A stretch of DNA of 64,000 nt from Bacillota bacterium (GTDB lineage: Bacteria; Bacillota; Bacilli; Paenibacillales; NBRC-103111). The notes beneath the pieces are model-generated. The model saw only the letters and a list, made by a program, of their open reading frames with translations. It did no database searches and had not been told where the DNA came from. Position numbers and translations under genes: made by a program. Positions 54,400-62,879 of this stretch are shown piece after piece. Numbering within the stretch: position 1 is the stretch's first letter; every line of letters starts with the position of its first letter. The stretch lies in the NCBI GenBank assembly GCA_023386955.1, contig JAEWIS010000035.1, positions 1 to 64,000 on the forward strand. Reading direction: 5' to 3'.

Positions 54400-54634
54400 T
54401 GCATGATCAAAGTATACCATATGAATGGGGGGATGGGAATCCCTCTTTTGGCGCTTGTGACAGCTGTCACAAAATATCCACCCATGATTCCGCTTCATTT
54501 GTCAAAAAAGACGAAGGCCCTTTCGGTAAAGGAAACGGAAAGAACAGAGCGGCCTCCAGATGCGGTCCCGGTGAAGTCCGGAGCCGGTTACCCGGGGGTG
54601 CCTGTTCCTTCCGGATGCAAAATGAATAGGAATT

Positions 54635-55159
54635 CTAGGCTCGTCCTCTGGCCGTATCCGAATCGGAGCCCCGTTTAATCTTAAAGACCTTGCGCAGATA
54701 CGGAAGCACAAAATAGTCGCCGCCGAACCTTCCCGAGTTGGAGCTGCCCAGAAGGATCAGAATGCTGAAGATGATCAGCCAGGGGTTGGAGGACACGGTG
54801 CCCGCCAGGAGGAACATGAAGTTCATCAGCATGCCGAAAAAGGCGGCGACTACGGTAAAGGTACCCAGGATAAGCCCCAGTCCCACCAGAAATTCGCCCC
54901 ACGGGATCAAAAAGTTGAATAATTTGGCATTGGGTAAAGCAAAATGTTCAAGAAACGAAACGAAGCGGGGGTAGATGGCCTCTTTGGTGGCGCTGTCTAC
55001 GGGAGGTTTGGCGATGGCATTCTTCAGGAAGCCCGAGGCGTCGAAGCCTCCGGTGATTTTGTGCCAGCCTGCGTCCAGCCATTTCCAACCCAAGTAAATC
55101 CGGGCGATGAGAAGCAGCACGGAGGCCACTACACTTTCTCTTAACCATCTGGTAATCAT
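54635..55159 (-). CDS. DoxX-family membrane protein
   Basis: This 174-residue protein has four membrane helices. It shows the DoxX pattern: an N-terminal helix with LLIARIYLGWKWLDAGWHKI, then LIPWGEFLVGLGLILGTFT, and a small-residue-rich third helix. Some DoxX proteins take part in thiosulfate:quinone reactions or oxidative-stress complexes; the role here is unknown. The ATG at 55159 follows GGAAAGGCGG; the longer open frame crosses into the divergent gene's leader. Divergent from the YerB-like gene. Confidence 0.85.
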   Translation of the reverse strand: MITRWLRESVVASVLLLIARIYLGWKWLDAGWHKITGGFDASGFLKNAIAKPPVDSATKEAIYPRFVSFLEHFALPNAKLFNFLIPWGEFLVGLGLILGTFTVVAAFFGMLMNFMFLLAGTVSSNPWLIIFSILILLGSSNSGRFGGDYFVLPYLRKVFKIKRGSDSDTARGRA

Positions 55160-55227
55160 AAGCTTGCCGCCTTTCCATCGTAAATTTTGGTTGCCCAACA
55201 CGACCAAGCAGAAAAGAGGGATTGATG

Positions 55228-56397
55228 ATGAGAAAAACAAGGCTTCCCGTGCTCCCCGGCATGTGTATGCTTGCAGGTGTGCTGGTTTTTGCCGCTGGCA
55301 CTGAAGTGTCTGACGCTTCCGCACTCCGCGTGCCTGTGGCCGCAGGGCATGTCCGGTCCGAGGCGCTGCCCGAGGATGACCGGATGAAAGCCGATTACAG
55401 TGTACAGTTTCCCCTAACGGGGTTATTTTCAACCGGGCAAAAGGATGCCCGCCCCATCGCGGTTATGGTGGAAAATTCACCCGCTGCCCGTCCCCAAAGC
55501 GGACTCGGCGATGCAGATGTGGTGTATGAGATTCTGGCGGAGGGGGATATCACGCGTTTCGCCGCCTTTTACCACAGCCGGAGTCCGTTAAAGGTGGGGC
55601 CTGTCCGGAGCATCCGGCCGTATTATGTGGATGTGGCCGCAGCCATGGATGCGGTGCTGGTCCATGCAGGCTGGAGCCAGGAGGCTATGAACCGGGTGGA
55701 CGCCGGGGGTGTGGACCACTTCGACGAGGTTTATGGGGACCGGGTGTACTATTGGCGTTCCCCGGACAGGAAGCAGCCGCATAATCTGTACACTTCTATA
55801 GAAGGGATACGCCGCGGCATGGACAAAAAACAGCTCCGTACCGCATGGACTCCCGTGTTGCCAATGTTTGAAGCAGGAGAGGCGCGGCCTTCCGGAGCAG
55901 AGGGGAGAGCAGCCGGTGCGGAGGGGGAGGCAGTTAGCGGCGAACCGGCAGGCTCGGCGTCGGCCGATGCTTCTGTAGCTGCGGGGGCCGGAGGAACCGG
56001 CGAAGCGGTGCGGCTGCCGTACTCCGCCGGGTACGCGGTGAGCTATAGGTATGATGACGCATCGGGCCAATATTTGCGCCGGATGAATGGCGTGCCCCAC
56101 ACGGATGCGGAGACGGGGCGGCAATTGGCCGCGGCCAATGTGCTAATCTGCCGCTCCAGCCACAAGGTCACAGACAGCGCAGGCCGCCGCCGGGTGGATG
56201 TGCAGGGACCGGGCCGCGGCTACGTCCTGAGCGGGGGCAAGGTGCAAGCCGCGGTCTGGCAGCTGCGGGACGGGCTCGTCCGCGCCTACGCCGCAGACGG
56301 GCAGCAGGAGATCCCCCTCGCCCCGGGAGTCACGTGGATCCAGTTTGTGCCCGAGACAATGGCGGTGGAGCTGGCAACGGAACTGAGAGGCTCTTAG
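55228..56397 (+). CDS. Exported DUF3048 protein (YerB-like)
   Basis: This protein of about 389 residues has a signal peptide (MRKTRLPVLPGM..SDASA) without lipobox. The DUF3048 domain is plain: PIAVMVENSPAARPQSGLGD, YEILAEGDITRFAAFY and KVGPVRSIRPYYVD, with the C-terminal part near VWQLRDGLVRAY. An Ala/Gly/Glu-rich insert of about 45 residues (near 215-260) separates the halves. B. subtilis YerB is a lipoprotein of unknown function encoded near the pur operon with yerC, and the neighbourhood is loosely kept here. The final codons (ATELRGS) are part of an intergenic repeat unit. ATG chosen for 7-base spacing to AAAGAGGG. Confidence 0.85.
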   Translation: MRKTRLPVLPGMCMLAGVLVFAAGTEVSDASALRVPVAAGHVRSEALPEDDRMKADYSVQFPLTGLFSTGQKDARPIAVMVENSPAARPQSGLGDADVVYEILAEGDITRFAAFYHSRSPLKVGPVRSIRPYYVDVAAAMDAVLVHAGWSQEAMNRVDAGGVDHFDEVYGDRVYYWRSPDRKQPHNLYTSIEGIRRGMDKKQLRTAWTPVLPMFEAGEARPSGAEGRAAGAEGEAVSGEPAGSASADASVAAGAGGTGEAVRLPYSAGYAVSYRYDDASGQYLRRMNGVPHTDAETGRQLAAANVLICRSSHKVTDSAGRRRVDVQGPGRGYVLSGGKVQAAVWQLRDGLVRAYAADGQQEIPLAPGVTWIQFVPETMAVELATELRGS

Positions 56398-56565
56398 CGG
56401 GCGAAACCGGGGGGTTGCCGGCTGTAACGGAAGTGAGCGACCGTTAGGGAGGGGAATCTCCCGAAATCAGCCGCCAATTATGCTGTAAGGGCCGCTGAGT
56501 TCCGTAAGATTACAGCGGAGGCGGTTTTGGGGCTGTAAGGGCCGCTCAATTCCGTAAGCGGAGGT
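56376..56565. repeat. Palindromic repeats overlapping the yerB-like stop codon
   Basis: CAACGGAACTGAGAGGCTCTTAG (56377-56399) includes the stop codon of the DUF3048 gene. GTAACGGAAGTGAGCGACCG (near 56424) and two reverse units (GGGCCGCTGAGTTCCGTAAG near 56488, GGGCCGCTCAATTCCGTAAG near 56538) follow. Same family as at 23795 and 50885. Confidence 0.8.
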
Positions 56566-56631
56566 GGCCGGTGTTATAAGCAGATGCGGAGGGGCCACAT
56601 ATCCGCCCCTCCCTATGCCGCCCCTCAACGT

Positions 56632-57150
56632 TTACCTGCGGCGGCTCTTATACCGCGTCCCGGTCCCCTTGCGGACCACGGGGCGCTTTTTGCTTTTGCC
56701 GCTTTTGCGGCTGTTTTTGCGCTTGCGGGAATAACCCTTGCCCTTGCTGACGGAGTTGGCTGCCGCCTTGGCCCCGAAGGAGCCCATCAAGAGCTTCAGC
56801 ATCGGCGCCATCTGCTGGAAGCTGGAAACCATCTTCTGTACGCGGGTCATGGTGCCCACGATCCCGTCGATGCCGCCCATTTTGTCCACAAAACCCTTGA
56901 TCTGGTTCATGTTGAGGGAGCCTAACAGCCCGCCTCCCCCTGAGCCGCCGCCTCCTCCTGCCGCACCCCCGCCACCGCCGCTAATGAGCTGGGTCTGGGG
57001 CGAATAGGGAACAGGCATGTTGGAAACGCCGCCCATATAGGGGTTTTCCAAACCGGGATAAGGAGAGCCGCCGGGAAACTCGTTGTACGCGCGAATTTCC
57101 GGCCCATAAACATCCTGCTGACGGATGTACGCCATTTCGTTTGGTCTCAC
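56632..57150 (-). CDS. Glycine-rich, basic-tailed protein (YqfQ/VrrA-like, tentative)
   Basis: This protein of about 172 residues has a Pro/Tyr-rich N-terminal part (PGLENPYMGGVSNMPVPYS), a glycine stretch (about residues 58-76), an amphipathic helical region (QIKGFVDKMGGIDGIVGTMT, SFQQMAPMLKLLMGSFG) and a very basic tail of Lys/Arg/Ser (about the last 35). The layout resembles the spore-associated YqfQ/VrrA group of Bacillus; this is weak resemblance only. The GTG at 57150 has AAGGG 11 bases upstream; an ATG at 57135 is possible. Divergent from yerC. Confidence 0.65.
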   Translation of the reverse strand: MRPNEMAYIRQQDVYGPEIRAYNEFPGGSPYPGLENPYMGGVSNMPVPYSPQTQLISGGGGGAAGGGGGSGGGGLLGSLNMNQIKGFVDKMGGIDGIVGTMTRVQKMVSSFQQMAPMLKLLMGSFGAKAAANSVSKGKGYSRKRKNSRKSGKSKKRPVVRKGTGTRYKSRRR

Positions 57151-57223
57151 AGTTGTCACAACCCTTTTTTGTGTTTTTCCCCGTACCGTTCGGGCGAAGC
57201 TGGCTGCAAAAGTGGTGGGGGGC

Positions 57224-57252
57224 TTCACTTATCGGGGCGAATTTACTATAAT
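57224..57252 (+). promoter_or_regulatory. Promoter of yerC
   Basis: TTCACT (57224-57229), 17-base spacer, TATAAT (57247-57252). It leaves a leader of about 170 bases before yerC. Confidence 0.6.
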
Positions 57253-57430
57253 CTATGTCATGGGCAAACGTTTGGTATAGACGAATGTCCCGGTTGGTGC
57301 TGTCTTTTCAGTTTAGTCCGGTGACGCATAACAATTTTACAGTTTTGAAATTTTACAACCGCAAAGCAGGGATTCGCCAAAGAACGTCGAAATCCATCTA
57401 AGCCACAGTGAAGAGCAGGGGATGATGAGG

Positions 57431-57721
57431 ATGCAGCTGAAGAAGCTGAACGATAAAGCCATCGAGCAATTATTTGAAGCGATTCTTACCTTGAAGGATA
57501 TGGAAGAATGCTATGTGTTTTTTGATGACCTGTGCACCGTCAACGAGATCCAGTCTTTGTCCCAGCGGCTTGAAGTAGCCCGGATGCTGCGCAAGGGCTG
57601 CACCTACAACCAGATTGAAGCGGAGACCGGGGCCAGCACGGCCACCATTTCCCGGGTGAAAAGATGCTTGAATTACGGCAATGACGGGTATAAAATGACA
57701 TTAGAACGGCTGGGCAGATAA
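57431..57721 (+). CDS. yerC: TrpR-like DNA-binding protein YerC
   Basis: This 96-residue protein is very close to B. subtilis YerC, a TrpR/YerC-YecD family repressor of unknown ligand. The sequence includes LKDMEECYVFFDDLCTVNEI, SLSQRLEVARMLRKG and the HTH IEAETGASTATISRVKRCLN. The start MQLKKLND at 57431 matches the Bacillus N-terminus (MQIDKL) and has CAGGGG 9 bases upstream; ATGs at 57422 and 57425 are less likely. Terminator at 57820. Confidence 0.93.
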   Translation: MQLKKLNDKAIEQLFEAILTLKDMEECYVFFDDLCTVNEIQSLSQRLEVARMLRKGCTYNQIEAETGASTATISRVKRCLNYGNDGYKMTLERLGR

Positions 57722-57819
57722 TCCCCGGCCGGTGAACTTTTTCCGGTTGGCTCATGCCCGGTTTTGAAAGCGCTCCGCTTCATCGCGGAGCAGATACGGC
57801 GTGTTGAGAACGATGAAGG

Positions 57820-57842
57820 AAGCTTCGCTAAGAAGCTTTTTT
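57820..57842 (+). terminator. Intrinsic terminator after yerC
   Basis: AAGCTTC (57820-57826), loop GCTAA, GAAGCTT (57832-57838), followed by TTTT. Confidence 0.75.
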
Positions 57843-57972
57843 CTGCTGTTAAGAATGATTTTCCTGGCCGGAAACAGGCTGTGCTTCTTTACCGGATCAA
57901 GAAACGGGTCCCGTCTTAAGCGGACGGAGCAGCCGTTTCTTCTCATGTTCGCCTGATTTCCCGCTAGTCGGT

Positions 57973-58001
57973 TTGACTTTAAAAATTCCTTCCGCTAGCA
58001 T
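57973..58001 (+). promoter_or_regulatory. Promoter of the chelatase-dgkB-rlmCD genes
   Basis: TTGACT (57973-57978) and TAGCAT (57996-58001) with a 17-base spacer, 44 bases before the ATG at 58045. Confidence 0.5.
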
Positions 58002-58044
58002 GGTAGTACGTCCGCTATGTCATGACCGGGAGGTGCTTTGTTAC

Positions 58045-58830
58045 ATGAGCAAGTTCGGTGTATTGGTCATTAGCCACGGATCGCGCAGCAAGGAATGGGT
58101 CCGCCTGGTAGATGATGCGGTGGCCCAGGTCAGGCTTCCTGCGCAGGTTCCGGTGGTGTCGGTGTTCTTGGAGCTGATCGAGGGGCGCCTGATCCAGGAT
58201 GGTATACGGATGCTGGAGGAGATGGGCGTCACGGATATTGTGGCGGTGCCCTTGTTTATTTCCTCGGGCAGCACCCATATCGACGAGATCAGCTACGCGC
58301 TGGGCGTCATCGACCATCCAACCCTGCCGACGGATATGGTACCGTTCGAACGGAAGGCAGTCATCCATTTTACCCCCCCGATTGATGATGATCCGGAGAT
58401 TGCCGGCATACTCTATGAGAAGGTCCGGGAGCTGTCCGCAGACCCGTCCCGGGAGCTCTTGCTTCTGGTGGGACACGGTTCTGTAGAGAAAGGCTTCCAC
58501 AGCCGTTGGCGGCAGGTTCTGGAGGGACTGGCGTCCCGTGTGCAGACGCTGGGAGGCTTCGATGCGGCGGATGCAGCCATGCTCCTGCCGGACCAGATCA
58601 ACTTCAAGCTGCGGCTTTGGCAAAAGCGTAAACCCGGCCACCGGGTGATTGTGGTGCCGCTGTTTTTGAGTGAAGGATATTTTACCAGGGAGGTTATCCC
58701 TTCCCGGTTGAAAGATTGGGCTTACAGCTACAACGGACGGGCGCTGCTGCCTCATCCCCTGATGTCCGGGTGGATCGAAGGCCGGGTGCTTACCGAGCTG
58801 CGGGCCAAAAGTGAACTGATTCTGCGATAA
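58045..58830 (+). CDS. Sirohydrochlorin chelatase (CbiX/SirB type)
   Basis: This 261-residue protein consists of two CbiX halves. The N-terminal half holds both metal-site histidines, His11 (VISHGSRS) and His78 (FISSGSTHIDE). The C-terminal half keeps LLVGHGSVEKG but has YFTREVIP where the second His would be, so only the first half should be catalytic, as in Bacillus SirB (also 261 residues). It inserts Fe2+ or Co2+ into sirohydrochlorin for siroheme or cobalamin. No other siroheme gene is adjacent. GGGAGGT precedes the ATG by 10 bases; dgkB follows after 14 bases. Confidence 0.88.
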   Translation: MSKFGVLVISHGSRSKEWVRLVDDAVAQVRLPAQVPVVSVFLELIEGRLIQDGIRMLEEMGVTDIVAVPLFISSGSTHIDEISYALGVIDHPTLPTDMVPFERKAVIHFTPPIDDDPEIAGILYEKVRELSADPSRELLLLVGHGSVEKGFHSRWRQVLEGLASRVQTLGGFDAADAAMLLPDQINFKLRLWQKRKPGHRVIVVPLFLSEGYFTREVIPSRLKDWAYSYNGRALLPHPLMSGWIEGRVLTELRAKSELILR

Positions 58831-58844
58831 CGGGTGAGTGGAGA

Positions 58845-59759
58845 ATGGCCAAACGTGCAAGACTGATTTACAATCCGACGTCAGGGCGGGAGGAAATGAA
58901 ACGGCGCCTTCCGGAAATTCTGCAGCGGTTGGAGCGAGGAGGATTGGAAACCTCTACCCACGCGACTACCGGCGAAGGGGATGCGACTTTGGCTGCGGCG
59001 GAAGCGGTTGAACGCGGATTTGATGTCATCATTGCCGCCGGCGGGGACGGCACCCTCTATGAGGTCATCAACGGGATGGCTGAACGGGAGAACCGGCCGC
59101 CGTTAGGCCTTCTGCCCTTGGGCACCACCAATGACTTTGCCCGTGCCATGTCGATTCCGAAGAATCTGGAGGCCGCCTGCGATATCATCATCCACGGGGC
59201 CACCCGGGTGATCGATCTGGGCAAAGCCAATCAGCGGTACTTCATCAATATCGCCGGAGGGGGCTCCTTGACGGAGCTGACCTACGAGGTTCCCAGCAGG
59301 CTGAAGACTATGCTGGGCCAGCTGGCTTATTATATGAAAGGGCTGGAGAAGCTGCCACGCCTCCGCCCTGTTGAGATTGTCCTGAAATCCGAAGACCGGG
59401 AGCTGCATGAAGAGGTGATGGTGTTCCTCATCTCTAATACCAATTCGGTGGCGGGCTTCGAGAAGCTCTGTCCCGATGCGGCGATAGACGACGGACTAAT
59501 GGACATCATTCTGGTCAAAAAATGCAATCTGGTGGAAATGATCCGTGTGGTGACACTTGCCCTGCGGGGAGAGCATCTGAACGATCCGCATATTATCCAT
59601 TTCCAATCCAAACAGATCCAAATTACGTCTCCGGACTATACCCAGCTGAATCTGGACGGGGAATTCGGCGGTACACTGCCGGGAACCTTCTCGGTGCTGC
59701 CCTCCCATCTGCAGATTCTGGTGGACGAAACCGGCAATTCCAAATATAAAGGCAAATAA
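58845..59759 (+). CDS. dgkB: Diacylglycerol kinase DgkB
   Basis: This 304-residue soluble lipid kinase recycles diacylglycerol, released during lipoteichoic acid synthesis, to phosphatidic acid. It has the N-terminal RLIYNPTSGRE, the nucleotide loop AAGGDGTLYEVING (GGDGT at 66-70), and LLPLGTTNDFARAM. Length equals B. subtilis DgkB (YerQ). In Bacillus it is followed by rlmCD (yefA), as here, so this gene pair is conserved. Confidence 0.95.
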   Translation: MAKRARLIYNPTSGREEMKRRLPEILQRLERGGLETSTHATTGEGDATLAAAEAVERGFDVIIAAGGDGTLYEVINGMAERENRPPLGLLPLGTTNDFARAMSIPKNLEAACDIIIHGATRVIDLGKANQRYFINIAGGGSLTELTYEVPSRLKTMLGQLAYYMKGLEKLPRLRPVEIVLKSEDRELHEEVMVFLISNTNSVAGFEKLCPDAAIDDGLMDIILVKKCNLVEMIRVVTLALRGEHLNDPHIIHFQSKQIQITSPDYTQLNLDGEFGGTLPGTFSVLPSHLQILVDETGNSKYKGK

Positions 59760-59771
59760 CGGAGGCTTTAC

Positions 59772-61355
59772 ATGAAGAAGAACGGCAAGAACGGGCGGCA
59801 ACGCAGCCCAGAAGCGGGCGGCAGACCGTCCGGCAGCCGCGGCGGCAGCAGTCAAGCTGGTGGTGGCCGTCCGAATGGCAGGCAGGATGGCAGAACGCCC
59901 AGGGCTACAGCTGTGGATGCTCCCGTATCCGTGGGCCAGGTGGTGGACGCAGAGATTATCGGAATCGGACATGACGGAGAAGGGGTAGGCCGGACGGCGG
60001 ACGGCTTTACCCTTTTTGTGCATGGAGGGCTGCCGGGTGAGCGGGTGAGTGTCCGTGTGGAGCATGTAAAGAAGCAGTTCGGCTACGCCAAGCTGCTGCA
60101 TGTTACAGGGGCGAGTGCTGACCGGCAGGAGCCGCCTTGCCCGCTCTATGCGGAGTGTGGCGGCTGCCAGCTCCAGCATATGGGCTATGATGCCCAGCTG
60201 CGGCAGAAGCGGCAGATCGTGGTGGACGCGCTGGAGCGTATCGGCAAGCTGAAGGTGGCGGGAGCCGGGAAGGTGCCGGTTGGGAACGGGGACGAGCCAT
60301 CCGAAGAAGAGCAGGGCTCTTCCGGAATTGTGGTCCATCCCACCATCGGTATGGAGGATCCCTGGCGTTACCGGAACAAGGCTCAGGTGCCTTTTGGCCA
60401 AGTAGAGGGCGGACTGGTTGGGGGCTTCTATGCCCAAGGCAGCCACCGGATTATCGACATGAAGGAATGCCTCATCCAGCATGAGTGGAATGACCAGGCG
60501 GTAGGTCTGGTGAAGTCTCTCTGCGGTGAGTTGGGCATTCGAGCGTATGATGAAGAGACAGGCCGGGGTGTGATCCGTCATGTGGTGGTCAAGGTGGGCT
60601 TCCGCACCGGAGACATTATGGTGGTGCTGGTCACCAACGGGGACGATTTCACCCGCCGCCGGGAGCTGGTGGAGATGATCCGCCGGGAGCTGCCGGGGGT
60701 CAAGAGCATCTGCCAGAATATCAACACGGCCAAAACCAACGTCATCTTCGGCCCGCGGACAGAGGTGCTGTGGGGCGAGGAATATATCTACGACTATATC
60801 GGGGATGTGCGCTTCGCCATCTCCGCCCGGTCCTTCTACCAGGTGAACCCGGTGCAGACCGAGCGCCTGTACGGCAAGGCGCTGGAGTACGCGGCTTTAA
60901 GCGGCGACGAAACCGTCATCGATGCCTACTGCGGCATCGGCACCATTTCGCTGTTCCTGGCGCAGCACGCGGAGCGGGTTTACGGCGTCGAGATCGTGCC
61001 GGAGGCCATCGAGGACGCGCGGCGCAACGCGCAGCTGAACGGCCTGGAGCACAAGGCCGAATTCGCCGTGGGCGCAGCCGAGGCCGTGATCCCGGCCTGG
61101 GCCGAGTCCGGCATCCGCGCCGACGTCATCGTCGTCGACCCGCCGCGCAAGGGCTGCGACCCGGCCCTCTTGGACTGCATCGCCAGGATGCAGCCCCGCC
61201 GCGTGGTCTACGTCAGCTGCAACCCGGCTACACTGGCGCGCGACCTGCGCATCCTGGAGGATGCAGGCTACCGCACCGTCGAGGCGCAGCCGGTGGACAT
61301 GTTCCCGCATACGGTGCATGTGGAGTGTTGCTCACTGTTAGTGCGGAAAGATTAA
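59772..61355 (+). CDS. rlmCD: 23S rRNA (uracil-C5)-methyltransferase RlmCD
   Basis: This 527-residue enzyme has a TRAM domain (about 52-112), a 4Fe-4S cluster motif with Cys123, Cys129 and Cys132 (CPLYAECGGCQLQH), and a SAM-dependent methyltransferase domain with the DAYCGIGTISLFLA loop and nucleophile Cys483 (VSCNPATLARD). It forms m5U in 23S rRNA, U747 and U1939 in the Bacillus orthologue. A Gly/Arg/Ser-rich N-terminal extension of about 45 residues and an acidic insert near 175-190 are additions to the Bacillus form. It starts 12 bases after dgkB; a terminator follows. Confidence 0.94.
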   Translation: MKKNGKNGRQRSPEAGGRPSGSRGGSSQAGGGRPNGRQDGRTPRATAVDAPVSVGQVVDAEIIGIGHDGEGVGRTADGFTLFVHGGLPGERVSVRVEHVKKQFGYAKLLHVTGASADRQEPPCPLYAECGGCQLQHMGYDAQLRQKRQIVVDALERIGKLKVAGAGKVPVGNGDEPSEEEQGSSGIVVHPTIGMEDPWRYRNKAQVPFGQVEGGLVGGFYAQGSHRIIDMKECLIQHEWNDQAVGLVKSLCGELGIRAYDEETGRGVIRHVVVKVGFRTGDIMVVLVTNGDDFTRRRELVEMIRRELPGVKSICQNINTAKTNVIFGPRTEVLWGEEYIYDYIGDVRFAISARSFYQVNPVQTERLYGKALEYAALSGDETVIDAYCGIGTISLFLAQHAERVYGVEIVPEAIEDARRNAQLNGLEHKAEFAVGAAEAVIPAWAESGIRADVIVVDPPRKGCDPALLDCIARMQPRRVVYVSCNPATLARDLRILEDAGYRTVEAQPVDMFPHTVHVECCSLLVRKD

Positions 61356-61377
61356 TATACAAGATGCAAAGGTGTCT

Positions 61378-61407
61378 AGCCCCCTCATTTCGAGGGGGCT
61401 TTCTTTT
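61378..61407 (+). terminator. Intrinsic terminator after rlmCD
   Basis: AGCCCCCTC (61378-61386), loop ATTTC, GAGGGGGCT (61392-61400), followed by TTCTTTT. It marks the border between GC-rich core DNA and the AT-rich tail. Confidence 0.88.
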
Positions 61408-61497
61408 GCGAGAGGTAAAAATTGGTCATTAGGTGTGCGAGTTATGATAATATAGAAATGATGTAAACTACACGATTTTATCTAAAAAGGTGAGTCT

Positions 61498-61767
61498 GTG
61501 AAAATCAAAGTTGATGATGAAGAGCGACAAGTAATAATTGATGATTATTTTCATATCGGTGGGGCGGTTGTTCCAAATAGTCATTGTGAAAACTGTGGGA
61601 GTGTAATTATCTATTACGACAAATATGATAACGAGTTCTGTCCGTCCTGTAACAAATGGATGTCTGCTCCATGTGGAGATTCATCTTGTATTTATTGTAA
61701 AGTTCGACCTATTAACCCTTTAGAAATCCAAACTCTTGCTGATAAGTCTCATGAGAATATGGAGTAA
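61498..61767 (+). CDS. Small zinc-ribbon-like protein, unknown function
   Basis: This 89-residue protein starts with GTG after AAAAAGGTGAG. Four CxxC-type pairs (CENC, CPSC, and C..C around SAPCGDSSCIYCK) suggest one or two zinc-binding knuckles. Codon use is AT-rich, unlike all genes upstream. It is followed after six bases by another Cys-rich gene. No family recognised. Confidence 0.7.
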   Translation: MKIKVDDEERQVIIDDYFHIGGAVVPNSHCENCGSVIIYYDKYDNEFCPSCNKWMSAPCGDSSCIYCKVRPINPLEIQTLADKSHENME

Positions 61768-61773
61768 CAAACT

Positions 61774-62106
61774 ATGCAAATGATGTGGTGTTGGCGTTGT
61801 AAATGTGAAATGCCTATGTTAGATGAAGGAGAATATGCTCGGATTCATGAGTTGTATGGTGATTGTATGAAAGCAACAAAGGAGTTTAGGCAAGAGCATG
61901 GACTATCATTAGAACAGATATCTATGGATGAGAGATTTAGTCCTGTTGTAAAGGAATACGAAAAAATAACTGGTGTTTCAGGCGTTCATCATAATGCAAT
62001 TATGCACCATCAAATATCTTTATTTGGCGACCCTTGCCAATATTGTGGCAAGCCATTGAGAACGCCAAACGCAAAGCTGTGTGCTAGCTGTGGTCAGCCC
62101 AAATAA
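61774..62106 (+). CDS. Small protein with N- and C-terminal CxxC pairs, unknown
   Basis: This 110-residue protein has CWRCKCEMPMLDEGEY at the N-terminus, a helical middle (CMKATKEFRQEHGLSLEQIS) and a C-terminal zinc ribbon (CQYCGKPLRTPNAKLCASCG). The His-rich loop GVHHNAIMHHQ is a further possible metal ligand. It lies in one transcript with the genes on either side. Function unknown; similar small proteins occur in variable, acquired regions of Bacilli. Confidence 0.7.
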   Translation: MQMMWCWRCKCEMPMLDEGEYARIHELYGDCMKATKEFRQEHGLSLEQISMDERFSPVVKEYEKITGVSGVHHNAIMHHQISLFGDPCQYCGKPLRTPNAKLCASCGQPK

Positions 62107-62140
62107 TAGTTGATGACTGAAAAAGAAAGGTAATTGTCAA

Positions 62141-62842
62141 ATGAATCGGCAAAATTGTCCCTGTTGTGGTTATCCCACACTAGAGGAAAGACGAGGTTGG
62201 GAGATTTGCTGTTTATGTAATTGGGAAGATGATGGACAAGATGATCCCCACGCAGATAAAGTTTGGGGCGGTCCAAATCAAGACTATTCACTTACAGAGG
62301 CTCGGGAGAACTTCAAAAAACACTACATCATGTATAGAGATAGACGAAGAATCTTAAAACAAACGGATAAAGAAATTCAAACAAAGAAAAGTTTAATTAA
62401 TGCATTTGAAAAACTTAGAACCGCAAATAATGAATCTGCTCAACAAATATGGCAGGAAATCGACTCCTTCGAAAAGGTACTAGATGATATTGTTCACGAA
62501 AGTACAGAACGCTACAGCAATAATATAGAGAAAAATCAAGAAATTATAAACCTAATTAATTCTGATAACCCCGATACAATAGTAAGAGGCTTGCTTTCCC
62601 TAGCATTAAATGCGGATGATGGAGAGTTCGTACAAGACCTGATGGTCCGATATAGTCAGCACAAAAACGAAAATATAAGAGGGATAGCAATTCTTTGTTT
62701 TGGTCATATTGCTAGAATACACAGAGCGGTTAACAAGGAACTGATTATTCCACTTATTAATGATGCATTGAATGATGAGAGTAAATTTGTTAGAGGACAT
62801 GCTCATTCAGCTTTAGATGACATAAAAATGTTTTGTAAGTAG
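62141..62842 (+). CDS. CPCC-domain protein fused to HEAT-like repeats
   Basis: This 233-residue protein has an N-terminal CPCC domain (residues 5-60: CPCCGYPTLEERRGWEICCLC, then WEDDGQDDPHADKVWGGPN), a family known from small bacterial proteins often found with polymorphic-toxin immunity genes. A charged helical linker follows (about 65-140). The C-terminal part (about 145-233: NPDTIVRGLLSLAL, NIRGIAILCFGHIARIH, FVRGHAHSALDDIK) looks like HEAT-type repeats for protein binding. A role as immunity or scaffold protein is inference. Terminator directly after. Confidence 0.75.
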   Translation: MNRQNCPCCGYPTLEERRGWEICCLCNWEDDGQDDPHADKVWGGPNQDYSLTEARENFKKHYIMYRDRRRILKQTDKEIQTKKSLINAFEKLRTANNESAQQIWQEIDSFEKVLDDIVHESTERYSNNIEKNQEIINLINSDNPDTIVRGLLSLALNADDGEFVQDLMVRYSQHKNENIRGIAILCFGHIARIHRAVNKELIIPLINDALNDESKFVRGHAHSALDDIKMFCK

Positions 62843-62844
62843 TC

Positions 62845-62879
62845 ACGCTTCAGGGATTATCTCTGAGGCGTTTTTTTTT
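62845..62879 (+). terminator. Intrinsic terminator after the CPCC gene
   Basis: ACGCTTCAG (62845-62853) pairs with CTGAGGCGT (62863-62871), followed by eight T. Confidence 0.85.
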
